Of a stretch of DNA of 64,000 bases, positions 8,216 through 16,132 are shown one piece after another. Numbering within the stretch: the stretch's first letter is position 1; each line of letters begins with the position of its first letter. The translations under genes were made by a program, and so were the position numbers. Location of the stretch: positions 1-64,000 of the forward strand of contig CALGCG010000071.1 of assembly GCA_937884485.1 (NCBI GenBank). The letters are read 5' to 3'. This DNA comes from an uncultured Bacteroidales bacterium. GTDB lineage: Bacteria > Bacteroidota > Bacteroidia > Bacteroidales > P3. Under the pieces are notes generated by a model. It was not told the origin of the DNA. It did not search any database and saw nothing but the letters and a program-made list of their open reading frames with translations.

Positions 8216-9019
8216 TCATTTCTGCATGGTTGCCATGGCGGCGCGGGTGCGGGTGTAGATGTCTTGCGCTGCGGCGAGGTATTTGGAGTTGCTGAAGCTG
8301 CTGTTGAATTTGTCGAAGTCGTTGATCACCTGCTGCAGGCGCTCGTACATCTTGTCCTCGCGGCTGTTGATGGCGTAGCGGTAGCTCGATTCGAGCATGT
8401 AGTACATGGCGTCCTCGCGCATCGAGGCTTCGGGGTACTTGCTCAGGAACTGCTTGAACGACTCGTAGGCGGCGTGGTATTCCTCGATGAAGTAGTAGCC
8501 GTAGGCTATCTCGTAGTTCTTGCGTATCAGCTTGGCGCGCAGCTCGTCGAGGCAGGTGTTCACTTCGGGTATGCGTGTGCTGCGGGGCCAGCGCTCGGCG
8601 AAAATCTCAAATTCCTCGATGGCCTCGTTGGTCTGCGTCTGGTCCAGGTTGTAGTCGGGCGAGTCCATGTACTTGCAGTATGCCGAGAGGAAGCTGGCTT
8701 CTTCCAGGCGGTCGCTGTAGGGGAACTGGCGGGCGAAGCGCTTGAACTGGTAGCCGGCGGTGAAGTAGTCTTTCTCCTTGTAGAGCGACATGGCGTAGTA
8801 CCAGCCGATGTTCTCGGCGTGCTCCTTGCCGCGGTAGTAGAGGGTCAGGTTCTCGAACAGCTGGGCGGCGCGCGAGTAGCTGTTGTCGTTGTAGTATTTC
8901 ATCGCCGCGGCGTACTTGGCGTCGTAATCGTTGCTGTTGATCAGCTTGTTGTATCCGTTGCAACTTGCTAATAGCAAGCATGCTGAGATGATTCCGAGTA
9001 TGTATTTCGCGTTTCTCAT
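8216..9019 (-). CDS. bamD: Outer membrane assembly lipoprotein BamD
   Basis: Peripheral lipoprotein of the BAM complex that inserts beta-barrels in the outer membrane. 267 residues: lipoprotein signal MRNAKYILGIISACLLLASC, then TPR-like helical repeats (YAAAMKYYNDNSYSRAAQLFENL, YYAMSLYKEKDYFTAGYQFKRFARQFP, YGYYFIEEYHAAYESFKQFLSKYP). I start at ATG 9019, directly before the signal peptide; the open frame extends upstream through the promoter and is not coding there. First gene of the run down to uvrA. Confidence 0.95.
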   Translation of the reverse strand: MRNAKYILGIISACLLLASCNGYNKLINSNDYDAKYAAAMKYYNDNSYSRAAQLFENLTLYYRGKEHAENIGWYYAMSLYKEKDYFTAGYQFKRFARQFPYSDRLEEASFLSAYCKYMDSPDYNLDQTQTNEAIEEFEIFAERWPRSTRIPEVNTCLDELRAKLIRKNYEIAYGYYFIEEYHAAYESFKQFLSKYPEASMREDAMYYMLESSYRYAINSREDKMYERLQQVINDFDKFNSSFSNSKYLAAAQDIYTRTRAAMATMQK

Positions 9020-9025
9020 AGCGTG

Positions 9026-9033
9026 CAAAATTA
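9026..9033 (-). promoter_or_regulatory. Promoter -7 element of bamD operon
   Basis: TAATTTTG on the minus strand, seven bases from the bamD ATG, fits the Bacteroidota -7 consensus TAnnTTTG. The -33 element is not clear in the AT-rich upstream. The position so close to the start would give an almost leaderless message. Confidence 0.6.
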
Positions 9034-9172
9034 CGAAAAAAAATTGATATATTATGAAATTAAATTTAATAAAAGTTTTTTCGGCAGAAAAACGTCTCTG
9101 CGAAACTTTCGGCAAATGGGTCTGTATTTTGTTAACAAGCGTTAAAACTGCAGTTTTTGTCCCGATGAACGA

Positions 9173-9243
9173 CCTGTCAAATCCCACCGTGGTGGGAGTT
9201 GGTAGGGAGTTGGTAGGGAGTTGGCAGGGGGTTGACAGGGAGT
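9173..9243. repeat. 11-bp phased repeat element (copy B)
   Basis: A palindrome TCCCACCGTGGTGGGA (9182-9197) leads into four 11-bp units of the type GGGAGTTGGTA; the whole is bounded by CCTGTCAA and its complement TTGACAGG. It lies between the divergent bamD and guaA promoters. Similarity to the copy at 61862-61935 continues about 40 bases past the left end. Four GGG runs at 8-base gaps could also pair as a loose G-quadruplex. The remaining bases of this 316-bp gap hold only the two promoters. Confidence 0.9.
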
Positions 9244-9282
9244 TTGCACTGCGTGAACTTTGGGTATGTGCGAAAAAAAAGT

Positions 9283-9313
9283 TTTGCTATGTCGGGCTTT
9301 TTCTGTATCTTTG
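9283..9313 (+). promoter_or_regulatory. Promoter of guaA
   Basis: A -33 TTTG (9283-9286), a 19-base spacer and a -7 TATCTTTG (9306-9313): a textbook Bacteroidota sigma-ABfr promoter, 22 bases before the guaA start. Confidence 0.85.
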
Positions 9314-9335
9314 CATTTTAAAAATATAACAATAT

Positions 9336-10862
9336 ATGGATACCATCATCATCTTAGACTTTGGCTCTCAATACACTCAGCTGATCGCCCGCAAAATCCG
9401 CGAGCAGAATGTCTACTGCGAGATTCATCCTTTCAACAAGATTCCAGCCCTCACAGCAGATGTGAAGGGTGTTGTTTTTTCGGGCAGCCCCTACAGCTGC
9501 AACGCCGCCGACGCGCCGGTGCCTGACATGAAGGACATCAAGGGCAAGCTGCCGCTGCTGGCGGTGTGCTATGGCGCTCAGTATCTGGCCAAATGGGGCG
9601 GCGGCCGCGTGCAGCAGAGCAAGATTCGCGAGTACGGTCGCGCCAACCTCAATTTCATCGACAGCTCCAATCCCCTGATGAAGGGCGTGCCCATGGGCAG
9701 CCAGGTGTGGATGAGCCACGGCGACACCATCGAGGCGTTGCCCGAGGGCTACAAGACCATCTGCAGCACGGAGAACGTGAAGTATGCCGGCTACCAGATT
9801 GAAGGCGAGCAGACCTACGCCATCCAGTTCCACCCCGAGGTGCACCATTCGGTCGACGGCAACACGCTGCTGCACAACTTTGTGGTCGATATCTGCCACT
9901 GCCGCCAGGAGTGGACTCCCGCCTCGTTCATCGAGACCACCGTCAAGGAGCTGCGCGAGAAGGTGGGCGGCGACAAGGTGGTCCTCGGCCTCAGCGGCGG
10001 TGTGGACAGCACCGTGGCCGCCGTGCTCCTCAACAAGGCCATAGGCCATCAGCTGCACTGCATCTTCGTCGACAACGGCCTGCTGCGCAAGAGCGAGTTC
10101 GAGGGGGTGCTGGAGAGCTATAAGGATATGGGCCTCAACGTGAAGGGCGTCGACGCCAAGGAGCGTTTCTACAGCGTGCTGGCCGGTGTGTCCGACCCCG
10201 AGAAGAAGCGCAAGGCCATCGGCAAGACCTTCATCGACGTCTTCGACGCCGAGGCCAAACTGATTACCGACGCCAAATGGCTCGGCCAGGGCACCATCTA
10301 TCCCGACGTCATCGAGTCGTCGAGCGTCAAAGGACCCAGCCAGACCATCAAGAGCCACCACAATGTGGGCGGCTTGCCCGACTATATGAAACTGCAGCTT
10401 GTCGAGCCGCTGCGCAGCCTCTTCAAGGACGAGGTGCGCCGCGTGGGCCGCCGGCTGGGCATCAAGGACGAGCTCATCGGCCGCCACCCCTTCCCGGGTC
10501 CCGGTTTGGCCATACGCATCCTGAGCGATGTGACGCCCGAGAAGGTGCACATCCTTCAGGAGGTGGACCACATCTTCATCCAGGGCCTGCGCGACGCGGG
10601 CCTGTACGACAAGGTGTGGCAGGCCGGCGCCATGCTGCTGCCGGTGCAGAGCGTGGGCGTCATGGGCGACGAGCGCACCTACGAGAGCGTCGTGGCCCTG
10701 CGTGCCGTGGAGAGCGTCGACGGCATGACCGCCGACTGGAGCCATCTGCCCTACGACTTCATGGCCAAGATTTCGAACGAGATCATCAACCGCGTCAAGG
10801 GCGTCAACCGCGTCTGCTACGACATCAGTTCCAAACCCCCCGCAACCATCGAGTGGGAGTGA
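9336..10862 (+). CDS. guaA: GMP synthase (glutamine-hydrolysing)
   Basis: Converts XMP to GMP with glutamine and ATP. 508 residues, standard. The class I glutaminase half shows ILDFGSQYTQLIARKIRE, the nucleophile Cys in LAVCYGAQYLA and the His-Glu pair in FHPEVHHS. The ATP-pyrophosphatase half has the PP-loop GLSGGVDSTVAA, and the dimerisation domain ends in the family's typical SSKPPATIEWE. It has its own promoter and leads a plus-strand run with the LysM protein and lpxC-lpxA. Confidence 0.98.
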   Translation: MDTIIILDFGSQYTQLIARKIREQNVYCEIHPFNKIPALTADVKGVVFSGSPYSCNAADAPVPDMKDIKGKLPLLAVCYGAQYLAKWGGGRVQQSKIREYGRANLNFIDSSNPLMKGVPMGSQVWMSHGDTIEALPEGYKTICSTENVKYAGYQIEGEQTYAIQFHPEVHHSVDGNTLLHNFVVDICHCRQEWTPASFIETTVKELREKVGGDKVVLGLSGGVDSTVAAVLLNKAIGHQLHCIFVDNGLLRKSEFEGVLESYKDMGLNVKGVDAKERFYSVLAGVSDPEKKRKAIGKTFIDVFDAEAKLITDAKWLGQGTIYPDVIESSSVKGPSQTIKSHHNVGGLPDYMKLQLVEPLRSLFKDEVRRVGRRLGIKDELIGRHPFPGPGLAIRILSDVTPEKVHILQEVDHIFIQGLRDAGLYDKVWQAGAMLLPVQSVGVMGDERTYESVVALRAVESVDGMTADWSHLPYDFMAKISNEIINRVKGVNRVCYDISSKPPATIEWE

Positions 10863-10895
10863 CCCTTTTTGTTGGAAGACAAGTAAACCAAGACA

Positions 10896-12509
10896 ATGAT
10901 GAAAAAAAACGATAGGTTTGTGGACAGGCGCAATGGCGCAAGGCACCTGGGCAAGGCCCTTCTGCTGATGCTGTTGCTGCCGTTTGTGTCCACAAGCATA
11001 CAGGCGCAGGCGCCGGGCAAGGCCCCCGTCAAGGTGAGCCACGAGACCCAGGTGCTGCATGGGCGCAAATACTATGTGCACATCGTGGAGAAAGGCCAGA
11101 CGGTCTACTCCATCTCCAAAGCCTACAAGGTGGAGAGCTTCGATGCCGTCACGCATGTCGACATCCATTTCCTCCATCCGGGCGACACCGTGTGGCTGCC
11201 TGCCAGAGGCCAGTTCGCCAGCGACAGCGAAGAACTCGAGGCGCAGAAGCAGGAGTCCATCCGCCGTCAGGAGGAACAGCGTCGCCAGGCCGCCGAGAAA
11301 CAGCGGGCGGCGGCGTCCAAGGCCGATGAGAACCGCCCTGTGCCGTCGCGGAGCTCCGTGCTGGCTCCGGGCAACGTCAGCACCAACACCGAAGCACCCC
11401 AGGTGCGGCGCACAGGCAAGGTGATCCGCATGGCGCTCATGATGCCCCTGCATCTGGATCAAATCGACGAGATTTCCACCACCAAGTTCGATGTTGAACA
11501 GCGCGGCAAGAAAAGCTACCGCCAGTTCGAGTTCATCGAGTTCTACGAAGGAATCCGCATGGCCCTCGACGAGCTGTCGGCCCAGGGCGTCAGTGTGGAG
11601 TTGAATGTGGTGGACGTGTCGGCCAACAGCGCCGATGCAGTGCAGCAGGCTTTCGAGACGCACCATGTGGCACAGAGCGACTTCGTGGTGGCGTTGCTGC
11701 TGCGCGAGGAATTCGACAAGGCCGCCGAGTTGGCGCGTCAGGCCGGCATCTACATCGTCAACCCCATGTCCACGCGCAGCGTCATCTGTGCAGAGAACCC
11801 CTATATGGTGAAGATACAGCCCTCGCTGGAGAGCCAGGTGCGCGTTATGCTGGACAACATGAAGAGCGAGCGTCCCGACGGCCATCTGTATATCATCCAC
11901 GGTGGCAGCACCGCCAGCGAGAAGCCTGTACTCGACGAGTTGAAGCGGCAGCTCACAGAGCGCGGCGACATCAAGTACACCCTCTTCAACTGGAGCCAGA
12001 ACGGGAAGCTCTCCTCCGTGCTGAGAAACACCCCTGGGTGCAACGTGCTGAGTATCTACGACCACAAGGCCGATCAGATGCGCGTCTATTCCAGCAATCT
12101 CCTCAACCGACTGGCAGCGTTCAAGACAAACAGCCCCACCCTCTACACGTTCAGCGACTGGACACGCGATTTCGGCGATGTCGACTTTGCGCAGCTTCAG
12201 CTTCTGGGCTACCACACCTTCACCTCCTCGTGGGATATGACCAATGCCGTCCATGTGGAGTTCCTGAAAGCATTCCGCGACACTTACGGGTCGGAGCCGA
12301 CCTCGCCGCTGGCGGCCACAGGCTACGACCTGACATTGTATATTGTTTCCGGACTCCATCAGCGCAACAGCGCTTTCTGGGAGGCGCCCTCCCGGACGAT
12401 GCCGACGCTGGTGCATCCCTTGCATTTCAGCCGTCAGCAGGCAGGACTGGAGAATGACCAGCCCCAGCTGTTCCGCATGGAGTCGCTTCATTTCATCCCT
12501 ACTTATTGA
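10896..12509 (+). CDS. Exported LysM plus periplasmic-binding-like protein
   Basis: 537 residues. A signal peptide (cleavage near IQAQA) precedes a LysM module, YYVHIVEKGQTVYSISKAYK ... HPGDTVWLPA, which should hold the protein to peptidoglycan. A charged Gln/Arg linker (about 105-145) leads into a type I periplasmic-binding fold with an ABC-substrate-binding look (IRMALMMPLHLDQ, FIEFYEGIRMALDEL, DFVVALLLREEF, YIVNPMSTRS). No transporter genes are near, so I do not propose a substrate. Such LysM/binding-fold proteins recur in Bacteroidales; the job here is unknown. Confidence 0.75.
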   Translation: MMKKNDRFVDRRNGARHLGKALLLMLLLPFVSTSIQAQAPGKAPVKVSHETQVLHGRKYYVHIVEKGQTVYSISKAYKVESFDAVTHVDIHFLHPGDTVWLPARGQFASDSEELEAQKQESIRRQEEQRRQAAEKQRAAASKADENRPVPSRSSVLAPGNVSTNTEAPQVRRTGKVIRMALMMPLHLDQIDEISTTKFDVEQRGKKSYRQFEFIEFYEGIRMALDELSAQGVSVELNVVDVSANSADAVQQAFETHHVAQSDFVVALLLREEFDKAAELARQAGIYIVNPMSTRSVICAENPYMVKIQPSLESQVRVMLDNMKSERPDGHLYIIHGGSTASEKPVLDELKRQLTERGDIKYTLFNWSQNGKLSSVLRNTPGCNVLSIYDHKADQMRVYSSNLLNRLAAFKTNSPTLYTFSDWTRDFGDVDFAQLQLLGYHTFTSSWDMTNAVHVEFLKAFRDTYGSEPTSPLAATGYDLTLYIVSGLHQRNSAFWEAPSRTMPTLVHPLHFSRQQAGLENDQPQLFRMESLHFIPTY

Positions 12510-12524
12510 TATAACCCAGAGCCA

Positions 12525-13454
12525 ATGGATTTTCAAACCACAATACAGAAGGAGTTCCGCGTCACGGGTCCCGGATTGCACACCGGCCGTACGGTGACGG
12601 TGACGGTGAAGCCTGCCTTCGAGGATTTCGGCATAGCATTCCGGCGCACAGACCGGACCAATATCATCACCCAGCAGGCTTTGGCAACCAATGTCGGCGC
12701 CACCTCGCGTGGCACCACCTTGGGCAGCGGTCGCCAGTCGATTGCCACCATCGAGCATCTGATGTCGGCGCTGCATGGTATGCGTGTGGACAATGCGCTG
12801 ATAGAGCTTGACGGAGGCGAGGTGCCTATTATCGATGGCTCCGCACGTCCGTGGATGCTGGAGTTGACACGTGTCGGCACGCGAGTGTACAATACCCCCC
12901 GTCGGTACTATACCTTCCACGAGCCTCTTCATTTTGAATTTAAAGACACGGGGTCGGTGTTCGACCTCAATCCCAGCGACCACTTCTCGGTGCACTGCGA
13001 GATAGACTTCCCTAACAGCGTCATCGGAAAGCAGGAGGCCGACATGAACTGCCTCGACGAGTATTCGGCGAGCATCGCCCCTTGCCGCACGTTTGTCTTC
13101 CTGCACGAGATTGAGCCACTGCTTCGCTTCAACCTTATCAAGGGTGGCAGTCTGGACAATGCCCTGGTCTATGTCAACGAGGAACTGAAGCCCCGGCAGC
13201 TGAAACGCTTGGGCAAGACTTTCAACAAGGATATCAATAACTTCAAGGTGCACGATGGCGTGTTGAACACCACCAATCCCTACTTCCCCAACGAGCCGGC
13301 GCGGCACAAGCTGCTGGATTTTGTTGGCGATGTGCGCTTGGCGGGCAGCATGCTCAACGCCCATTTCTCCATCTACAAGCCCGGCCACAAGGCCAACAAC
13401 GCCTTTGCGCGTTTCCTTATGGAATATATGAATAATCATCCTAACCAAGAATAA
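12525..13454 (+). CDS. lpxC: UDP-3-O-acyl-N-acetylglucosamine deacetylase, stand-alone form
   Basis: Zinc deacetylase, the committed step of lipid A synthesis. 309 residues. Motifs seen: GPGLHTGRTVTV, the zinc His in TIEHLMSALHGM, DGSARPW, and the second His with Asp in RHKLLDFVGD, plus PGHKANNAF near the end. In most Bacteroidota LpxC is fused at its C terminus to FabZ (about 460 residues in all); this one stops at the end of the deacetylase domain, and the next gene is lpxA with no fabZ between. The stop is clean, followed by 16 bases to lpxA. Confidence 0.95.
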   Translation: MDFQTTIQKEFRVTGPGLHTGRTVTVTVKPAFEDFGIAFRRTDRTNIITQQALATNVGATSRGTTLGSGRQSIATIEHLMSALHGMRVDNALIELDGGEVPIIDGSARPWMLELTRVGTRVYNTPRRYYTFHEPLHFEFKDTGSVFDLNPSDHFSVHCEIDFPNSVIGKQEADMNCLDEYSASIAPCRTFVFLHEIEPLLRFNLIKGGSLDNALVYVNEELKPRQLKRLGKTFNKDINNFKVHDGVLNTTNPYFPNEPARHKLLDFVGDVRLAGSMLNAHFSIYKPGHKANNAFARFLMEYMNNHPNQE

Positions 13455-13470
13455 AAAACACGTATCTGTA

Positions 13471-14253
13471 ATGACTTTGTACGATCTTCATCCCGATGCC
13501 AAGATTGGCCAAAACGTAAAGATTTCTAATTTCACCACCATCTACGAGGATGTGGAGATTGGTGACGGCACTTGGATCGGTCCAAATGTGACAATCTTCC
13601 CCGGTGCCCGCATCGGCAAGAACTGCAAGATTTTCCCCGGCGCGGTGATTGCCGCCATACCGCAGGACCTGAAGTTTGCCGGCGAGTACACAACGGTTGA
13701 GATTGGCGACAACAACAGCATCCGCGAGTGCTGCACCATCCACCGCGGCACCGCCGCCAGCGGCAAAACCGTCATCGGCAACGGCAACCTGCTGATGGCC
13801 TACGTGCATGTGGCCCACGACTGCGTCATCGGCGACAACTGCGTGCTGGCCAACAACGCCACCCTGGCAGGCCACATCATCATGGGCGACTATGTCATCC
13901 TGGGCGGCAAGACAGCCTGCCTGCAGTTCATCCACATCGGCTCGCACGTCATCACCCAGGGCGGCGCCCTCATCGACAAGGACATCCCCCCGTTCGTCAA
14001 GGCTGCCCGCTACCCGATACAGTACTGCGGAGTGAACAGCCTCGGCCTGCAGCGCCGCGGCTTCACGCAGGAAAGCATCAACCGCATCAGCGACATCTAC
14101 CGCTACATCTTCGTCAAGGGGCTCAACGTCACCGACGCCGTGGAGCAGGTGAAGGAACACTACGGCAACACCGACGAGGGCAAGCAGATTCTGGCCTTCA
14201 TAGGCAACGCCCAGACCGGCTTGATGAGCGGTTACAAGAGTGTGAGAAAATAA
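13471..14253 (+). CDS. lpxA: UDP-N-acetylglucosamine acyltransferase
   Basis: Cytosolic first enzyme of lipid A synthesis; moves a 3-hydroxyacyl chain from ACP to UDP-GlcNAc. 260 residues with the left-handed beta-helix of hexapeptide repeats (DVEIGDGTWIGPNVTIFPGARIGKNCKIFPGAVI) and the catalytic His in MAYVHVAHDCVIGDN; the helical C-terminal domain (RRGFTQESINRISDIYRYIF) is present. It follows lpxC closely and is certainly in the same transcript. Confidence 0.97.
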   Translation: MTLYDLHPDAKIGQNVKISNFTTIYEDVEIGDGTWIGPNVTIFPGARIGKNCKIFPGAVIAAIPQDLKFAGEYTTVEIGDNNSIRECCTIHRGTAASGKTVIGNGNLLMAYVHVAHDCVIGDNCVLANNATLAGHIIMGDYVILGGKTACLQFIHIGSHVITQGGALIDKDIPPFVKAARYPIQYCGVNSLGLQRRGFTQESINRISDIYRYIFVKGLNVTDAVEQVKEHYGNTDEGKQILAFIGNAQTGLMSGYKSVRK

Positions 14254-14254
14254 T

Positions 14255-14305
14255 GCTCGCGGGCATGCCCGCCTACCATTTCGCAGGCTGCAGCCTGCGT
14301 ACCAA
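14255..14305. repeat. Double palindrome between convergent genes
   Basis: Two adjacent perfect palindromes, GCGGGCATGCCCGC (14259-14272) and CGCAGGCTGCAGCCTGCG (14282-14299), each next to a TACCA/TGGTA tag. Same REP-like class as the elements at 18651, 21831 and others. Confidence 0.85.
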
Positions 14306-14716
14306 TCAGACTCTGACCATCGTAGTCTCGACAATGGCAATGCGCTTGCCGTTGTCGGGGCTTTCTATTATGGTCTGGTAGAGGGCTGTGGTGCGGCCGA
14401 GCTTGAGCGGGGAGCAGGTGGCTTTCAGTCCGTTGCCGAGGGCGGGGGAGAGGAAATGGGCGTTGGCGTCGAGCGATACCCAGTGGAGGTCGCCGTCGGC
14501 CAGGCATTCGGTGTTGGCGGCCACGGCGGCGGCAAAGTCGGCCAAGGTGAAGATCACGCCCCCCATGGCCACGCCGCGGGCGTTGCGGTGGTGCGCCTCG
14601 AGGGTCAGGGAGCAGTGCGCCTCATGGTCGGCAACATGCTCTATCTGTATGCCAGTCAGTTCGGTGGCATAGCGGTCGGCGGCAAAAACGGTGCGGGCTT
14701 GTTCGGTGAGTTCCAT
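14306..14716 (-). CDS. PaaI-type hot-dog thioesterase
   Basis: 136 residues. The core GVAMGGVIFTLADFAAAVAAN matches the GG-(X)n-D active-site helix of the PaaI/YdiI group, which hydrolyse acyl-CoA thioesters. DLHWVSLDANAHFLSPA supplies the next strand. No aromatic-catabolism or menaquinone genes lie nearby, so the substrate is open. Two bases separate its start from the stop of the upstream beta-barrel gene. Confidence 0.8.
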   Translation of the reverse strand: MELTEQARTVFAADRYATELTGIQIEHVADHEAHCSLTLEAHHRNARGVAMGGVIFTLADFAAAVAANTECLADGDLHWVSLDANAHFLSPALGNGLKATCSPLKLGRTTALYQTIIESPDNGKRIAIVETTMVRV

Positions 14717-14718
14717 AT

Positions 14719-15330
14719 TTAAAATGTATAGGTTAGACCAAGGCCTGCAAGGTTGTGGAAGCATCCCTTGTTGGACCGCAGGAGGAAGTAGGTGCCGTTG
14801 CTGTTGTCGTTGGTGACGCTGAGGGCGGAGTACTGGAACCGTGCCTCGATGCCCAGGTGGTCGGTGAAACGGTAGCGCACGCTGAGTGTGAGCGGCAGCC
14901 AGTCGACGGCGGTGAAGATGTTGTCGCCGGGATAGCCGTCGGTGAAGCTCTCGCTCACTTTCACGGCCGGAGCCACGCCGGCGGCGATGCGCAGGCGGTT
15001 CTGCATGGCATTGTAAGACAGCAGCAGCGGGAGTTCTATGTAGCTGACCGAGAGGGTGGTGTTGTAGTCCTTGTTGTAGGAGCCCTTGTTTGTGAAGGCC
15101 AGTTCTACCACCATGCGCCAGGGATTGTCGGCATCGGAGGCGAGTGCGAAGCTGGTACCTATGCCGGCGCGCAGGCCGACGTGGCTGTAACTGCCGGCCT
15201 GGTCGCCGTCGAGCTGGCAGAAGTTGGCCCCTGCATAGAGGGTGGCATCGAAGCGCCCTTGGGCGCGGGAAACAGAAAACTGTAAAGAGAGAATTGAAAT
15301 TATTGCCAGCAGAAAGAGTCTTTTTTTCAT
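14719..15330 (-). CDS. Outer-membrane beta-barrel protein
   Basis: 203 residues with a signal peptide (MKKRLFLLAIISILSLQFSVSRAQ) and alternating strands typical of small eight-stranded porin-like barrels: FDATLYAGANFCQL, SYSHVGLRAGIGTSFAL, RMVVELAFTNKGSY, SYIELPLLLSYN, LTLSVRYRF and the terminal aromatic strand GLGLTYTF that BAM recognises. It resembles the PorT/OmpW-like Bacteroidota barrels without further specificity. Confidence 0.75.
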   Translation of the reverse strand: MKKRLFLLAIISILSLQFSVSRAQGRFDATLYAGANFCQLDGDQAGSYSHVGLRAGIGTSFALASDADNPWRMVVELAFTNKGSYNKDYNTTLSVSYIELPLLLSYNAMQNRLRIAAGVAPAVKVSESFTDGYPGDNIFTAVDWLPLTLSVRYRFTDHLGIEARFQYSALSVTNDNSNGTYFLLRSNKGCFHNLAGLGLTYTF

Positions 15331-15344
15331 GTCGATACAATGTT

Positions 15345-15947
15345 TTAAATGGATAGTCCGAGTTCTTTGCGGAGATTGTCGGCGCCGGAGAAGACGATGC
15401 CGCGCATGCCCATGCGGCGGGCGGCCTCGACGTTGACGGGGTTGTCGTCGACGAAGGTGCAGTCTTCGGCGCGGAGGCCATAGCGGTCCAGCAGCACCTG
15501 AAACAGGCGCGGGTCGGGCTTGACCAAGTGCTCGGCGCCGCTTACAACGTAGCGGTCAATCATTTGCAGTATGCCGAAGTGCTCGCGCGCCTGGGGGAAG
15601 GTCTCCATGCTCCAGTTGGTGAGGCCGTAGACTTGGAACGCCGGCGTCGCGCCGGCAGTGATGTCCGCCAGCAGCTCGCGCATGCCGGGCATCTCGCCGG
15701 TGAGCATCTCTTTCCAGCGCGAGCGGTAGAGCTCGATGGCGGACTCATAGTCGGGGTATTTCTCCTTCAACTCCTTGAGGCACAGCTCCTGGCTCTCGCC
15801 GGCATCGATGCGCAGGCGCCAGTCGTTGTCTGCCACATGGCGCAGGAACCACCACGCCTTGGCCTCGTCGCCAAAGTGCTCTGTGTAAATCTTTTCCGGC
15901 TCCCACCGCACCAGCACATTGCCAAAATCGAATATGATGTTTCTCAT
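15345..15947 (-). CDS. HAD-family phosphatase, YihX-like
   Basis: 200 residues. Motif I FDFGNVLVRW (nucleophile Asp), motif II in VYGLTNWS, motif III Lys in VKPDPRLF and motif IV FVDDNPVNVEAA place it with the YihX-type sugar or nucleotide phosphatases. Just before VYGLTNW the peptide TAGATPA is encoded by a palindrome of the REP-like family (15634-15656), so this helix looks lengthened by an in-frame insertion. Substrate unknown. Confidence 0.85.
   Translation of the reverse strand: MRNIIFDFGNVLVRWEPEKIYTEHFGDEAKAWWFLRHVADNDWRLRIDAGESQELCLKELKEKYPDYESAIELYRSRWKEMLTGEMPGMRELLADITAGATPAFQVYGLTNWSMETFPQAREHFGILQMIDRYVVSGAEHLVKPDPRLFQVLLDRYGLRAEDCTFVDDNPVNVEAARRMGMRGIVFSGADNLRKELGLSI
15634..15656. 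repeat. REP-like palindrome inside the HAD gene
   Basis: TGGAACGCCGGC then GTCGC then GCCGGC: the same head and inverted GCCGGC arms as the elements at 49001, 24946 and 21859. Read in frame by the HAD phosphatase gene. Confidence 0.75.
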
Positions 15948-16017
15948 CGGACGTTTGCTTGTTTATACTCCCTTTAACGTCGAAGAGGTGTTTTTATTGT
16001 ATCCGGAAGTTATCAAC

Positions 16018-16087
16018 ACCCTGTCATCTCCCATCGTGGTGGGAGTTGGTAGGGAGTTGGTAGGGAGATGGTAGGGAGTTAATAGGT
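16018..16087. repeat. 11-bp phased repeat element (copy C)
   Basis: Palindromic head TCCCATCGTGGTGGGA (one mismatch) followed by GGGAGTTGGTA twice, GGGAGATGGTA and GGGAGTTAATA, all exactly 11 bp. It sits between two minus-strand genes; no promoter consensus is clear beside it. Confidence 0.88.
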
Positions 16088-16132
16088 AGATAATCAATAA
16101 GATGTGCTTGTTGCTCAGTGGTTTGTGTCTGT

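Noticed and set aside
9054..9329. Small plus-strand gene with peptide NDLSNPTVVGVGRELVGS, echoed by an open frame at 61876-62115
   Set aside because: The match is explained by the DNA repeat itself; the frame runs over two promoters and has no independent sign of coding.
9354..13448. Very long open frame (over 1300 codons) on the minus strand across guaA to lpxC
   Set aside because: It is antisense to four well-supported genes, its peptide is low in complexity (Gly/Val/His/Leu-rich) and it reflects third-position GC bias. The same holds for long antisense frames over uvrA, htpG, purH and the HU/SPOR gene.
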